A stretch of 64,000 nucleotides of DNA. It comes from Roseateles toxinivorans (GTDB lineage: Bacteria; Pseudomonadota; Gammaproteobacteria; Burkholderiales; Burkholderiaceae_C). Made by a program: the position numbers and the translations under genes. The notes beneath the pieces are model-generated. The model saw nothing but the letters and a program-made list of their open reading frames with translations, made no database searches and was not told the DNA's origin. The stretch lies in the NCBI RefSeq assembly GCF_004362525.1, contig NZ_SNXS01000003.1, positions 310,001 through 374,000 on the forward strand. Direction: 5' to 3'. Below, one piece after another: positions 8,301-19,100 of the stretch. How positions within the stretch are numbered: position 1 is the first letter of the stretch; every line of letters starts with the position of its first letter.

Positions 8301-11300
8301 GAACCAGAGTCAGAGCCAGAGCCAGAGCCAGTGGCCGAGCCGGCGGCCGAGGAGGTTCCGCCCAAACCCCATCTGGAGCTGGTGCACTCGGTCGATGCCC
8401 TGGTGGCCGATGAGGAACGGGTGCAGGCGCTGGCCGAGCAGGCCGAGGCCGTCAAGGTCATTGGCCCGCTGCGCATCAGCATTGCGCTGTTCAATATCTT
8501 TCTGAACGAGGCCGACGAACTGTCGCGGCGCCTTTGTGTCGAGCTGGCCGAATGGGCGCTGGAGCTGAACCAGCCGCTGCCCGAAAGCAGCGTCTCGCTG
8601 GCTCATTCGCTGGCCGGCAATGCCGCCACCGTGGGCTTCGAGGATCTGTCGCGCCTGGCCCGTCTGCTGGAGCATGCCCTGGAGCGCAGCCATCCGCTGG
8701 GCCGTGGCACGGTCGAGGAGGGCGAGCTGTTTGTCGAGGCCGCCGACGAGATACGGCGCCTGTTGCACCAATTTGCCGCCGGCTTCCTGAAGACCCCCGA
8801 CGCGGCGCTGAACCAGCGCCTGATCGATCACGAGCACCGCGCCGCCGAGCGCCTGCAAGACCTGGCCCTGCATGCGCCCCTGGTCGAGCCGGACTCGGAT
8901 GACATGCCACTGGCCGATGTGATCGAAGACCCGGCGCACACCGCGCCCGATGACGAGGCGTTGGCCGTGCTGGCCGCCGAGACGCTGGCCGGCGTGGAGG
9001 AATCGCCCGAGGTCATGGAGCTCGTCGAACCCGAACCCGAACCTGCCCAGAGCCTGCTCGGCCAGCTGGGCGAGGTCCTGAGCGGTCCGCTGCAGCCGGT
9101 GGCCGAGGTGCATGCCGTACCGGGCAGGGCCCATGCCCAGGACGAGCTGGACGTCGCCGATCTGGATGCCGAGGACGCGATCGACGAGGAGCTGTTCCCG
9201 ATCTTCGAGGAAGAGGGCATCGAGCTGTTGCAGCAGCTGGCCGCACTGATGCGCGATTGGCAATCCAAGCCGGCCGATATGAGCAGCGCCTCGGCCTGCA
9301 TGCGCAATCTGCACACCTTGAAGGGCGGTGCCCGCCTGGCCGGTGCGATGCGCCTGGGCGAGATGGCCCACCGCATGGAGTCGGTGGTCGAGTCGCTGCT
9401 GGGCAGCGGCCAGGCCGATGCCCATGACATCGAGCGTCTGCAGTCCCATGTGGATGCGATGGCGGCGGTGTTTGATGCGCTGCGTCACCCGCCGGTGCCG
9501 GCCGAGGTGGAGCCGGTGATGCTGGCCGCGGCGGTCCCTGCTCCCGAACCCGAACCGGCACTGCCCGTTGTGGCCGAAGTGGTGGAGCTGGAGGCGCTGG
9601 AGGCGCTGGAAGCGCTTGACGCGCCGGAGCCCGAAGCGGCCCAGCCCGCCGCGCCCGCCGCGCCGCTGCCGGCGCCGGTCGAGATCGACTGGTCCCGCTT
9701 TGCACCGAGCGGCACCGCCGCAGCGCCTCAGGAGCGTGCCCAGAGTGCGGCCGCCCAGGGCATGGTGCGCGTGCGTGCACCGCTGCTGGAGCGGCTGATC
9801 AACCAGGCCGGCGAGGTCAGCATCCGGCGTTCGCGGATGGAATCCGAAGTGGCCCAGATGAAGGGCTCGCTGAACGATCTGACCGACAATCTGGAGCGCC
9901 TGCGCCAGCAACTGCGCGACATGGAATTCCAGGCCGATGCGCAGATCAGCTCGAGCCTTGAGTCGGCCAAGCAGGCTGAGCGTGACTTTGATCCGCTGGA
10001 GTTTGACCGCTACACCCGGGTGCAGGAACTGACCCGCATCATGGCCGAGTCGGTCGGCGACGTGGCCACCGTGCAGCGTACCCTGCAGCGCGCGCTGCAG
10101 GCGGCCGAGGACGAACTCGCCGCACAGGCCCGCCTGACCCGCGATCTGCAGGACGATCTGCTCAGTACCCGCATGGTCGAGTTCGACAGCCTGTCGGACC
10201 GCCTCTACCGCGTGCTGCGCCAGGCCGCCAAGGAGACCGGCAAGCAGGTGCGGCTGGATGTGCAGGGCGGCTCCATCGAAGTGGACCGTGGCGTGCTCGA
10301 GCGCATGACCGCTGCCTTCGAGCACTTGCTGCGCAACAGCGTCATCCACGGCATCGAGGCGCCGGAGAAGCGCGTCGCCGCCGGCAAGGAGGCGACCGGC
10401 AATATCGTCGTCGCGCTGACCCACGAGGGCAATGAGGTCGCGGTCGAGTTCCGTGACGACGGCGCCGGCCTGGACCTGGAACGCATCCGCCAGCGCGCGG
10501 TGCAGATGGGCCTGCTGACCGCCGATGCCAGGCCCGGCACGGCCGAGCTGACCCAACTGATCTTCATGCATGGCTTCTCCACCGCCAGCGCGCTGACCGA
10601 GATGGCCGGCCGCGGTGTCGGCATGGACGTGGTGCGCGATGATGTCAATGCCATGGGCGGACGCATCGCCAGCGCCAGCTCGCCCGGCCAGGGCACCAGC
10701 TTCAAGCTGCTGCTGCCGCTGACCACTGCCGTCACCCAGGTGGTGATGCTGCGCTGCGGCGACGACGTGGTGGCGGTGCCGGCCACCCTGATCGAGGTCG
10801 TCAAGCGCGTGCCGGTGCCCGAGATCGAGTCGGCCTACCGCAGCGGCACGTTCACCGTCGGCGAGCCCATGCCCTTCTTCTGGCTCGGTGGCCTGCTGCA
10901 GCAAAGCGCCGCCGGCGTGCTGCAGGGGCGCAACCAGCCGCTGGTGATCGTCAAGAGCGCCCAGCAGCGCGTTGCCTTGCATGTGGACGAGGTCATTGGC
11001 AACCAGGAAGTGGTGGTCAAGAACCTCGGCCCGCAGCTGGCACGGGTGCCGGGTCTTGCCGGCATCACCCTGCTGGCCTCTGGCGCTGCAGCCCTGATCT
11101 ACAACCCGGTGGCCCTGGCCACCCTGCATGGCGACCGGGCGCGGCAGCGGGCCGAGGCGGCCTTGCATGCGCAGACGCCGCAGGCGCAGGAGATTGTTGC
11201 GACGCTGGCGCCCACGGTGATGGTGGTGGATGACTCGCTGACGGTGCGCCGCGTCACCCAGCGTCTGCTGGAGCGCGAGGGTTATCGCGTCATCCTGGCC

Positions 11301-11585
11301 AAGGACGGGCTCGATGCGCTGGAGAAGCTCGCCGACGAACTGCCGGATATGGTGCTGTCCGACATCGAGATGCCGCGCATGGACGGTTTTGACCTGGTTC
11401 GCAATATGCACGCCGATGCGCGGCTGCGCGGATTACCGGTAATCATGATTACTTCACGCATTGCGCAGAAGCATAAGGACTATGCGGCAGAGCTGGGTGT
11501 GCAGCACTACCTGGGCAAGCCCTATGATGAAGAAGAACTTTTAGCATTGATTGCCAGATACACTTCACGCCGAATAAACGGGTAG
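5328..11585 (+). CDS. chpA: Hybrid CheA-type kinase ChpA/PilL with several Hpt domains and a C-terminal receiver
   Basis: 2085 residues, the kinase of the twitching-motility Chp system. Clear phosphotransfer domains have His730 in FHTLKGSSRMVG and His1329 in LHTLKGGARLAG. A third, less typical one has His1093 in AHSLAGNAATVG. The N-terminal region near residue 65 looks like a degenerate Hpt. Between them are Pro/Glu-rich linkers, notably about 620-680 and 830-1020. Then come the CheA dimerisation helices, the ATPase N box HLLRNSVIHGIE (about 1666), G boxes DDGAGLDLERI and GRGVGMDVVRDD, and a CheW-like regulatory domain. The final receiver has DDSLTVRR and the acceptor Asp in SDIEMPRMDG (about 2010). 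It follows pilJ and ends the operon's core. Confidence 0.93.
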   Translation: MDLPRDSEFPADLSPLAWVQEELRRSLEAAHKALRRYARDVDAPRISSGVAGQDTLDLSALNSARQQVHQAAGVVSLVGLPAGATMLRACEAGLQSLIDHPERIKLDAIETLERADFALLDYVARLLAGRPVSSLSLFPPYRAVQALAGAERIHPADLWTHEWSWQEPPREITVTPRKPESARSAFETTLLKFMREGSADGARALSELCASMAAGAPTAAARSLWHVAAAFFEAQGIGMLQPDAFAKRIGSRLLAQLRAGAAGDPAVADRLARDLLFFCAQSAAPPFPAAAPRLHAVRQAYGLDEHQAVDYEEARLGLVDPAWVVQARKRVSVAKDAWSSVAEGDVQRLQGLDELFALVSESLQRLFPRGEVLGQTLQRAVVGTARASAAPSSALAMEVATAMLYVDAALEDAAFDAPEQADRVQRLAQRVESVAHGDPAQPLEAWMEELYRRVSDRQTMGSVVQELRSSLSETEKLVDEYFRDTSRRQVLIPVPGQLSAMRGVLTVLGMEQAAQAVLRMRDEVDELVNTEVDATRQGPRQIFERLAGNLGALGFLIDMLSVQPHLAKRLFKYDDETGVLAPVMGRREGETSGFVGLDELLPLAEPVEVPTQPEPLAEAPAEQPEVPDFGLDFGLDEAQPPVAEEPEFAALPDIDAPPPLPDPVRSPLPAAAALPVLTAQATDTEIDAEMLEVFLEECDEVVANAREALAQLQLDSSDQNQLTTVRRAFHTLKGSSRMVGLLDFGEGAWACEQLYNARLGDNRPADAGLLGFSAEALDYLYDWRNAIAEKRQGGHQSASLRRAADALRIEGRVEALEWPQAAVAEPAADGVAEVAGEVPEFPVPEPEAVLEPTELAALEPELMLDLPVEAIAAPETQEDDFFELDLPDLAVTALPETIPEAVAEPALPTFELDLDFGEVKPLVVAEDEAPPALPDDELPALPVPADVPLSLDQPDDEDLLLPEDEPPVVGPEPEVIEVAEPAAPVEPEPEPEPESEPEPEPVAEPAAEEVPPKPHLELVHSVDALVADEERVQALAEQAEAVKVIGPLRISIALFNIFLNEADELSRRLCVELAEWALELNQPLPESSVSLAHSLAGNAATVGFEDLSRLARLLEHALERSHPLGRGTVEEGELFVEAADEIRRLLHQFAAGFLKTPDAALNQRLIDHEHRAAERLQDLALHAPLVEPDSDDMPLADVIEDPAHTAPDDEALAVLAAETLAGVEESPEVMELVEPEPEPAQSLLGQLGEVLSGPLQPVAEVHAVPGRAHAQDELDVADLDAEDAIDEELFPIFEEEGIELLQQLAALMRDWQSKPADMSSASACMRNLHTLKGGARLAGAMRLGEMAHRMESVVESLLGSGQADAHDIERLQSHVDAMAAVFDALRHPPVPAEVEPVMLAAAVPAPEPEPALPVVAEVVELEALEALEALDAPEPEAAQPAAPAAPLPAPVEIDWSRFAPSGTAAAPQERAQSAAAQGMVRVRAPLLERLINQAGEVSIRRSRMESEVAQMKGSLNDLTDNLERLRQQLRDMEFQADAQISSSLESAKQAERDFDPLEFDRYTRVQELTRIMAESVGDVATVQRTLQRALQAAEDELAAQARLTRDLQDDLLSTRMVEFDSLSDRLYRVLRQAAKETGKQVRLDVQGGSIEVDRGVLERMTAAFEHLLRNSVIHGIEAPEKRVAAGKEATGNIVVALTHEGNEVAVEFRDDGAGLDLERIRQRAVQMGLLTADARPGTAELTQLIFMHGFSTASALTEMAGRGVGMDVVRDDVNAMGGRIASASSPGQGTSFKLLLPLTTAVTQVVMLRCGDDVVAVPATLIEVVKRVPVPEIESAYRSGTFTVGEPMPFFWLGGLLQQSAAGVLQGRNQPLVIVKSAQQRVALHVDEVIGNQEVVVKNLGPQLARVPGLAGITLLASGAAALIYNPVALATLHGDRARQRAEAALHAQTPQAQEIVATLAPTVMVVDDSLTVRRVTQRLLEREGYRVILAKDGLDALEKLADELPDMVLSDIEMPRMDGFDLVRNMHADARLRGLPVIMITSRIAQKHKDYAAELGVQHYLGKPYDEEELLALIARYTSRRING

Positions 11586-11692
11586 GTCGCAACGCTTGGA
11601 TGTAGGGGCGCGGCGGTCTCAGGCTCATCGCAGAGTCCATCAGTCCTTGGGGAAACCAACATCATGCAAGCGCTGGCTGGCATTCGTATCCC

Positions 11693-12712
<1,020 letters not shown>

Positions 12713-12732
12713 CTCACGGGCTCGTTCCAAGG

Positions 12733-12761
12733 AAAAAAAGGATCGCCTGGCGATCCTTTTT
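12733..12761 (+). terminator. Rho-independent terminator after the diguanylate cyclase
   Basis: GGATCGC-CTG-GCGATCC stem with A-tract before and T-tract after (AAAAAGG...CCTTTTT). It is symmetrical and could act in both directions. It closes the pil-chp-GGDEF block. Confidence 0.9.
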
Positions 12762-12791
12762 CTATTTCCGTCAAGCGCACTACAAAATCAA

Positions 12792-12803
12792 TCAAGCGCT
12801 TGA
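12792..12803. promoter_or_regulatory. Probable TetR operator
   Basis: The perfect 12-bp palindrome TCAAGCGCTTGA lies 13 bp ahead of the regulator's ATG. A half-site-like GTCAAGCGCA lies about 22 bp further upstream. Position and symmetry fit autorepression by the adjacent TetR protein, and control of the efflux genes behind it. Confidence 0.55.
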
Positions 12804-12816
12804 ATTGATTCGTATC

Positions 12817-13518
12817 ATGCCGGCGATGCTTGCCGACAACGACTCAAAAATCAGTGTAAACCCGAGGCCAGACGGCGCCTCGGGCCAGGAAACCGTGCCC
12901 GCTCGCCTGTTGGCCGCCGCCATCCGCATCTTTGCCGCCAAGGGCTATGCCGGTGCCAGCACGCGCGAGATCTGCCAGGCGGCCGGGGCCAATGTGGCCG
13001 CCATCCACTACTACTTCGGCGGCAAGCAGGGCCTGTACCAGGCGGTGCTGGCCAAGCCGGTGCAGGACGTGGTGTCGCTGATCCCCTGCGCAGGCGATGA
13101 CCAGCCCATGCCTTCGATGGAGGAGGCGTTGCGCCAGTTCTACGGCGCCTTCCTGACGCCGCTGATCCATGGGGGGGATGAGTTCGCCGATCTGCGCCGC
13201 GTCACCCTGCGTGAAATGGTCGAACCGACACAGGCCTTTGCCGATGTGCTGCACCGGAACATCGCGCCCGAGCACCAGGGCCTGGTGGACATGCTGGCCC
13301 AGCACTGCGGTGTGGCCGAGGCCGACGACGCGCTGCACCAACTGGCCTTCGCGCTGGTGGCCATTGTCGAGAACTACTGGATGTCGCTGGACTATATGCG
13401 GCTGCTGGCGCCTGGCCTGATGGCCAGCCCGCAGGCCTACGCGCAGCTGGTCGAGCGCCTGGTCGGTTACGGCCTGGCCCTGGTCGAGCATGAGCGGCGC
13501 CAGCGCCAAACGAATTGA
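12817..13518 (+). CDS. TetR-family repressor (CecR-like) of the RND operon
   Basis: 233 residues from ATG 12817 (MPAMLADND); TTG 12805 is a possible earlier start. The N-terminal helix-turn-helix is clear: LLAAAIRIFAAKGYAGASTR, then EICQAAGANVAAIHYYFGGKQGLY. The C-terminal part resembles the YbiH/CecR ligand-binding domain (LREMVEPTQAF, QHCGVAEADDALHQLAF). It is the first gene before an outer-membrane factor, a periplasmic adaptor and an RND pump. It presumably represses them until a hydrophobic ligand binds. Its TGA is only 17 bp from the next start. Confidence 0.9.
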   Translation: MPAMLADNDSKISVNPRPDGASGQETVPARLLAAAIRIFAAKGYAGASTREICQAAGANVAAIHYYFGGKQGLYQAVLAKPVQDVVSLIPCAGDDQPMPSMEEALRQFYGAFLTPLIHGGDEFADLRRVTLREMVEPTQAFADVLHRNIAPEHQGLVDMLAQHCGVAEADDALHQLAFALVAIVENYWMSLDYMRLLAPGLMASPQAYAQLVERLVGYGLALVEHERRQRQTN

Positions 13519-13535
13519 GGGAGAGGAAGAGAACC

Positions 13536-14969
13536 ATGTCGATCAAGACCCGATTCAAGGGCACTAAGCTGGCGACGCTGGCCCTGGCAGCGCTGCTGAG
13601 CGCCTGTGCCGCCACTGCGCCAACGGTGCCCGCCTTGAGCGCCACGCCGGTGGCCTGGGCCGCGCCGCTCCCCCATGGCGGCCAGGGTGGTCAGCTCAAG
13701 CAATGGTGGTCGCGTCTGGACGACGAGGCCCTGGTGGCGCTGATTGCCAGCGCTCAGCAGAGCAATCCCAGCATTGATGTGGCGCTGGCGCGCATGGCCC
13801 AGGCCCGCGCCCAGCTGGGCAGCAGCCGGGCCGATCAGGGGCCGCAGCTGAACGGCACCGTATCGAGCCTGCGCAGCCGGCCGACCACATCGAGCAGCGC
13901 CCGCGCGCAGACCCTTGGCACCGTGGGCCTCGACGCCTCCTGGGAGCTGGACCTGTTCGCGCAGCGCCGCCGCCAGATCCTGGCCGACGAGGCCCGCGCC
14001 CAGGCCGGCGAGCTGAGCTGGCACAGCGCCCGCGTCAGCCTGGCCGCCGAGGTGGCGCAAACCTATCTGGCTTTCCGTGCCTGTGAGGCCGGCGCCGCCA
14101 TCCTGGCTCAGGACGCCGAGGCGCTGTCGCGCATGTCGGGCCTGACGGCGAAGAAGGTCGCCGCCGGCATGGAGGCCCAGGCCAACGGCCAGCAGCTGGA
14201 CGCCAGTGCCGCCGACGCGCGCTCGCGGCATCTGGGCCAGCAGGCCGAGTGCGAGGTGCTGATCAAGGGCCTGGTCGCGCTGAGCGGCAAGCCCGAAGCC
14301 GAGCTGCGCCAGTTGCTGAAGCCGGGCAGCGGGCGCCTGCCTCAGGCGGCTGCCTTCGAGGTGGCCAGCGTGCCGGCTCAGGTGCTGGCCCAGCGTCCCG
14401 ATGTAGCCGCGGCCGAGCGTCAGGTGATGGCGGCCCTGGCCGAGGTTGGCTCGGTCGAGGCCGCGGGCTGGCCGCAGCTGCGACTCGGCGGTGCCCTGTC
14501 TCGCGGTGAACTGCGCGTCGGCGGCGGCAGTGACAGCGGCACCGGCTGGTCGATTGGGCCCATCCTGCACATTCCGCTGTTCGACAGCGGTCTGCTCCGC
14601 GCCGCTGTCGATGCAGCGCGAGCTCGCAGTGACGAGGCCTATGCCCAGTACCGTGCCAGCGCCATTCAGGCGGTGCGCGAGGTCGAGGAGGCGCTGGTGC
14701 GCCTCGATGCGGCGCAAGCCCGCGAGGCCGATGCCCGGCGCGCCGCCAGCGGCTATGAGCAGGTGCAGGGCGCCACGGCGGCGCGCTGGCAGGCGGGCTT
14801 GGGCAATCTGATCGAGCTGGAAGAGTCGCGGCGCAATGCGCTGAATGCTCGCTCAAGCCTGCTGCAGGTGCAACGCGAGCGCGTAGGCGCCTGGCTCAGT
14901 TTGTACAAGGCGGCGGGTGGCGGCTGGGACCGCAGCGACCCCATGCCGCAAGCAACCGTATCGAGGTGA
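13536..14969 (+). CDS. RND efflux outer-membrane lipoprotein (NodT/OprM family)
   Basis: 477 residues from ATG 13536, with AGAGGAAG as ribosome site. It has a lipoprotein signal peptide with lipobox L-S-A-C at Cys24, then two repeated coiled-coil OEP halves typical of TolC-like channels (SNPSIDVALARMAQARAQLG; YAQYRASAIQAVREVEEALV). It forms the outer-membrane exit duct of the tripartite pump encoded by the next two genes. Having the duct gene before the adaptor is less usual than adaptor-pump-duct, but it is frequent in Burkholderiales. Substrate unknown. Confidence 0.9.
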   Translation: MSIKTRFKGTKLATLALAALLSACAATAPTVPALSATPVAWAAPLPHGGQGGQLKQWWSRLDDEALVALIASAQQSNPSIDVALARMAQARAQLGSSRADQGPQLNGTVSSLRSRPTTSSSARAQTLGTVGLDASWELDLFAQRRRQILADEARAQAGELSWHSARVSLAAEVAQTYLAFRACEAGAAILAQDAEALSRMSGLTAKKVAAGMEAQANGQQLDASAADARSRHLGQQAECEVLIKGLVALSGKPEAELRQLLKPGSGRLPQAAAFEVASVPAQVLAQRPDVAAAERQVMAALAEVGSVEAAGWPQLRLGGALSRGELRVGGGSDSGTGWSIGPILHIPLFDSGLLRAAVDAARARSDEAYAQYRASAIQAVREVEEALVRLDAAQAREADARRAASGYEQVQGATAARWQAGLGNLIELEESRRNALNARSSLLQVQRERVGAWLSLYKAAGGGWDRSDPMPQATVSR

Positions 14970-14973
14970 GGAC

Positions 14974-16140
14974 ATGATGATGACGAAGAACGCATACCGA
15001 CTCGGCGGCGTTGCCGCCGCCTTGGCCCTGCTGGCCGGCACGAGCAGCTTCCTGGTCCAGGCGGCCGACGACAGACAGGCCACCAGCGCACCGGTCAAGA
15101 CCGCGCTGACGGTCAGCGTGACCAGTGCGGCCCAGGCCGACTGGGCCCAGACCCTGCAGGCCAATGGCAGTGTGGCCGCCTGGCAGGAAACCGTGGTCGG
15201 CGCCGAGCTCAGCGGCCTGCGCCTGGCCGAGGTGCAGGCCAATGTGGGTGACAGGGTGAAACGCGGTCAGCTGTTGGCGCAGCTGTCGGCCGACTCGGTC
15301 AAGGCCGAGCTGGCGCAGAGCCGGGCCGGCGCCGCGGAGGCCCAGGCCACGCTGGCCGAGGCCCAGGCCAATGCCGAGCGCGCCCGTAGCCTGCAGACCA
15401 GCGGCGCCATCAGCGCCAGCCAGGTGCAGCAGTATCTGACCGCCGCGGCCACCGCCAAGGCCAGACTGGAGGCCGCCCAGGCCCGCGTGCAGGCCGACGA
15501 GCTGCGCCTGAGCCAGACCCGCATCGTCGCCAACGACGACGGTGTGATCTCGGCCCGTGCCGCCACCGCCGGTTCCATGGTGCAGCCGGGCCAGGAGCTG
15601 TTCCGGCTGATACGCAAGGGCCGGCTCGAATGGCGGGCCGAGGTGCCGGCCGACGAACTGTCGCGGCTGAGCTCCGGCATGGCCGTTCGCGTGAATGTCA
15701 GTGACAAGGCCAGCGGCGCCGCGCCGGTCAACGGCAAGGTGCGCATGGTCGCCCCGACCGTAGATCCGCAGACCCGCATGGGCCTGGTCTACGTCGATCT
15801 GGACAGTGCGAACAGCTTGCGCGCCGGTACCTTCGCCCGTGGCGAGTTCCAGCTCGCCCGCAGCCAGACCCTGAGCCTGCCGCAGACGGCGGTGCTGCTG
15901 CGCGATGGCTTCAGCTATGTCTATCGCGTCGGCGCCGACAACAGGGTCACCCGGCTGAAGGTGCAGACCGGCCGCCGACTGGGTGACCGCATCGAGGTGC
16001 TGGGCGGTGTTGATGCTGCCGCCAAGGTGGTGACCAGCGGCGCGGGCTTTCTGAGCGAAGGTGACGCGGTGCGCGTGGTCGCGGCACCGGTGGCACCGGC
16101 GCCCGTCGCTGCCGCCGCCCCTACCACCGTGGCCAAGTAA
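14974..16140 (+). CDS. RND periplasmic adaptor (membrane fusion protein)
   Basis: 388 residues from ATG 14974, four bases after the upstream stop, with GAGGTGAGG as ribosome site. It starts with a cleavable or anchoring signal (LGGVAAALALLAGTSSFLVQA). The lipoyl half-motifs are ETVVGAELSGLRLAEVQANV and LSQTRIVANDDGVISARAATAG, flanking a helical hairpin rich in Ala/Glu (about 105-165). Beta-barrel and membrane-proximal domains follow. It bridges the inner-membrane pump and the outer-membrane duct. The low-complexity Ala/Pro tail is probably disordered. Confidence 0.91.
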   Translation: MMMTKNAYRLGGVAAALALLAGTSSFLVQAADDRQATSAPVKTALTVSVTSAAQADWAQTLQANGSVAAWQETVVGAELSGLRLAEVQANVGDRVKRGQLLAQLSADSVKAELAQSRAGAAEAQATLAEAQANAERARSLQTSGAISASQVQQYLTAAATAKARLEAAQARVQADELRLSQTRIVANDDGVISARAATAGSMVQPGQELFRLIRKGRLEWRAEVPADELSRLSSGMAVRVNVSDKASGAAPVNGKVRMVAPTVDPQTRMGLVYVDLDSANSLRAGTFARGEFQLARSQTLSLPQTAVLLRDGFSYVYRVGADNRVTRLKVQTGRRLGDRIEVLGGVDAAAKVVTSGAGFLSEGDAVRVVAAPVAPAPVAAAAPTTVAK

Positions 16141-16159
16141 CGGCGCGGAGACACAGACC

Positions 16160-19100
16160 ATGATGAATGTTTCCTCCTGGGCCATACGCAACCCGATCCC
16201 GTCGGTGCTGCTCTTCATCCTCCTCACCTTGGCCGGCCTGATGGGCTTCAAGGCAATGAAGATCCAGAACTTTCCCGACATCGACCTGCCCACCGTGTCG
16301 GTGACGGCCTCGCTGCCGGGCGCCTCACCGGCGCAGCTGGAAACCGAGGTGGCGCGCAAGATCGAGAACTCGGTCGCCACGCTGCAGGGCGTCAAGCACA
16401 TCTACACCAAGGTGCAGGACGGCACGGCCACGATCACGGTCGAGTTCCAGCTCGAAAAGCCCACGCAGGAGGCCGTCGACAATGTGCGCGACGCCGTCTC
16501 GCGTGTGCGCTCCGACCTGCCCGGCGATCTGCGCGACCCGGTGATCTCGAAGATGGATCTGTCGGGCGCGCCCATCCTGACCTACACGGTCGAGTCGGCC
16601 AAGATGGACGAGGAGGCCCTGTCCTGGTTCGTGGACAACCAGGTGGCCAAAGCGATTCTGTCGGTCAAGGGCGTGGGCGCGGTGTCCCGCGTGGGTGGCG
16701 TGACGCGCGAAGTGCGCGTCGAGCTCGACCCGGCCAAGCTCCTGAGTCTGGGCGCCACGGCGGCCGATGTGTCGCGCCAGCTGCGCCAGATCCAGCAGGA
16801 GGCCTCGGGTGGTCGCAGCGATGTGGGCGGCATCGAGCAATCGGTGCGCACCATCGCCACCGTGGCCAGCGCCGAGGAGCTGGCCCGCATGGACATCACC
16901 CTCTCGAACGGCCGCCATGTGCGACTGGACCAGCTGGCCACGGTCAGCGACACGGTCGGCGAGCAGCGCTCGGCCGCCCTGCTCAACGGCAAGCCGGTGG
17001 TGGGCTTCGAGATCACCCGCTCGCGCGGCGCCGGCGAGGTGGATGTGTTGAACGGCGCGCGGGCCGTGCTGGAGCGGCTGAAGACCCAGCATCCGGACGT
17101 GGTCGTGACCGAGGCCTTCAATTTCGTTGACCCGGTGATCGAGAACTACGACGGCTCGATGCTGCTGCTCTACGAGGGCGCCATCCTGGCCATCATCGTG
17201 GTCTGGTTCTTTCTGCGCGACTGGCGGGCCACCTTTGTGGCCGCCACGGCCCTGCCGCTGAGCGCGATCCCGACCTTTGCGCTGATGTATGTGCTCGGCT
17301 TCTCGCTGAACGTCGTGACGCTGCTGTCGCTATCGCTGGTGGTGGGCATCCTGGTCGACGACGCCATCGTCGAGATCGAGAACATCATGCGCCATCTGCG
17401 CATGGGCAAGACGCCCTACCAGGCGGCGATGGAGGCGGCAGACGAGATCGGCCTGGCGGTGATCGCCACCACCTTCACCCTGATTGCCGTGTTCCTGCCC
17501 ACCGCCTTCATGGGCGGCATTCCGGGCAAGTTCTTCGTCCAGTTCGGCTGGACGGCGGCGATCGCCGTGTTCTTCTCGCTGGTCGTGGCGCGGCTGCTGA
17601 CGCCGATGATGGCGGCCTACATCCTGCACGCGATTCCGCCCAAGGAGCATGAGCCGCGCTGGATGCAGGTTTATATGCGCTGGGCCCGCTGGTGCCTGAA
17701 GCACCGGGTCAAGACCTCGATCGCTGCGCTGGTGTTCTTCGTCGGCTCCTTTGCCCTGGTGCCCTATTTGCCGACTGGCTTCATCCCGCCGGACGATCTG
17801 AGTCAGACCCAGGTCACGCTGACCCTGCCGCCGGGCGCCAGGTTCGAGGAGACCCGGGCGCTGGCCGAGGCCGCGCGCGAATTGGTGCAGAAGAATTCCC
17901 ATGTGAAGCTGGTCTACACGGCCATCGGCGGCGGTGCGGCCGGCTCCGATCCGTTTGCGATGAGCGGCGCCAGCAATGTGCGCACCGCGGTGCTGACCCT
18001 CAACATGACCCATCGCACCGAGCGCAAGGGCGTGAGCAAGCAGGACATCGAGCGCCAGCTGCGCGACGCGCTGCAGGACCTGCCAGGCGCACGCATCAAG
18101 GTCGGCTTCGGCGCCTCCAGCGAGAAGTATGTGCTGGTACTGGCCGGTGAGGACGGCGGCGCGCTGCAGGCCCATGCGGCGGTTGTCGAGCGCGAGCTGC
18201 GCACGCTGCCGGGCATAGGCGCGGTGACCAGTAGCTCCAGCCTGGAGCGGCCCGAGCTGGTGGTGCGCCCCGATGCGGCCCGCGCCGCCGACCTGGGCGT
18301 GACCACCGCCGCGATTGCCGACACCCTGCGCGTAGCCACCGCCGGCGACTACGACCAGGCTTTGCCGAAGCTGAATCTGTCGCAGCGCCAGGTCCCCATC
18401 GTCGTGCGCCTGCCGGCCTCGGCGCGTCAGGACCTTGACCTGCTGTCGCGGCTGCCCGTGCCCGGCAGCCGCGGCCCGGTGGCGCTGGGCCAGGTCGCCT
18501 CGCTGAGCCTCGAGAGCGGCCCGGCCGAGATCGACCGCTACGACCGCGTGCGCAATATCAACTTCGAGATCGAGTTGAATGGCCAGCCGCTGGGCGAGGT
18601 GGCCGAGCGGGCCCTGGCACTGCCCAGCCTGGCCCATCTGCCCCCCGGCGTGACGCAGACCACGATCGGTGACGCCGAGGCCATGGCCGAGCTGTTCGCC
18701 AGCTTCGGCTTGGCCATGCTGACCGGCGTGCTGTGCATCTACTTCGTGCTGGTGCTGCTGTTCAAGGACTTCGTGCAGCCGGTGACCATCCTGGCCGCCC
18801 TGGTGCTGTCGATCCCGGGCGCCTTCCTGGCCCTGTTCGTCTCGCACACGGCGCTGTCGATGCCGTCGATGATTGGCCTGATCATGCTGATGGGCATTGC
18901 CACCAAGAACTCCATCCTGCTGGTGGACTATGTGGTGCTGGCGCGGCGCGACCACGGCATGAACCGCTTCGACGCGCTGCTGGACGCGGCCTCCAAGCGG
19001 GCTCAGCCCATCGTCATGACCACCATCGCGATGGGCGCGGGCATGCTGCCGATCGCGCTGGGCATAGGCGTCGACCCGAGTTTCCGCGCGCCGATGGCCA

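Noticed and set aside
7140-9650. Short GAG/CCC/GAA-type tandem motifs
   Set aside because: They encode the Pro/Glu-rich linkers of ChpA and are irregular, not a DNA repeat or CRISPR array.
8310-11411. A 1033-codon open frame antisense to chpA
   Set aside because: Same shadow effect; the sense frame has Hpt, ATPase and receiver motifs throughout.
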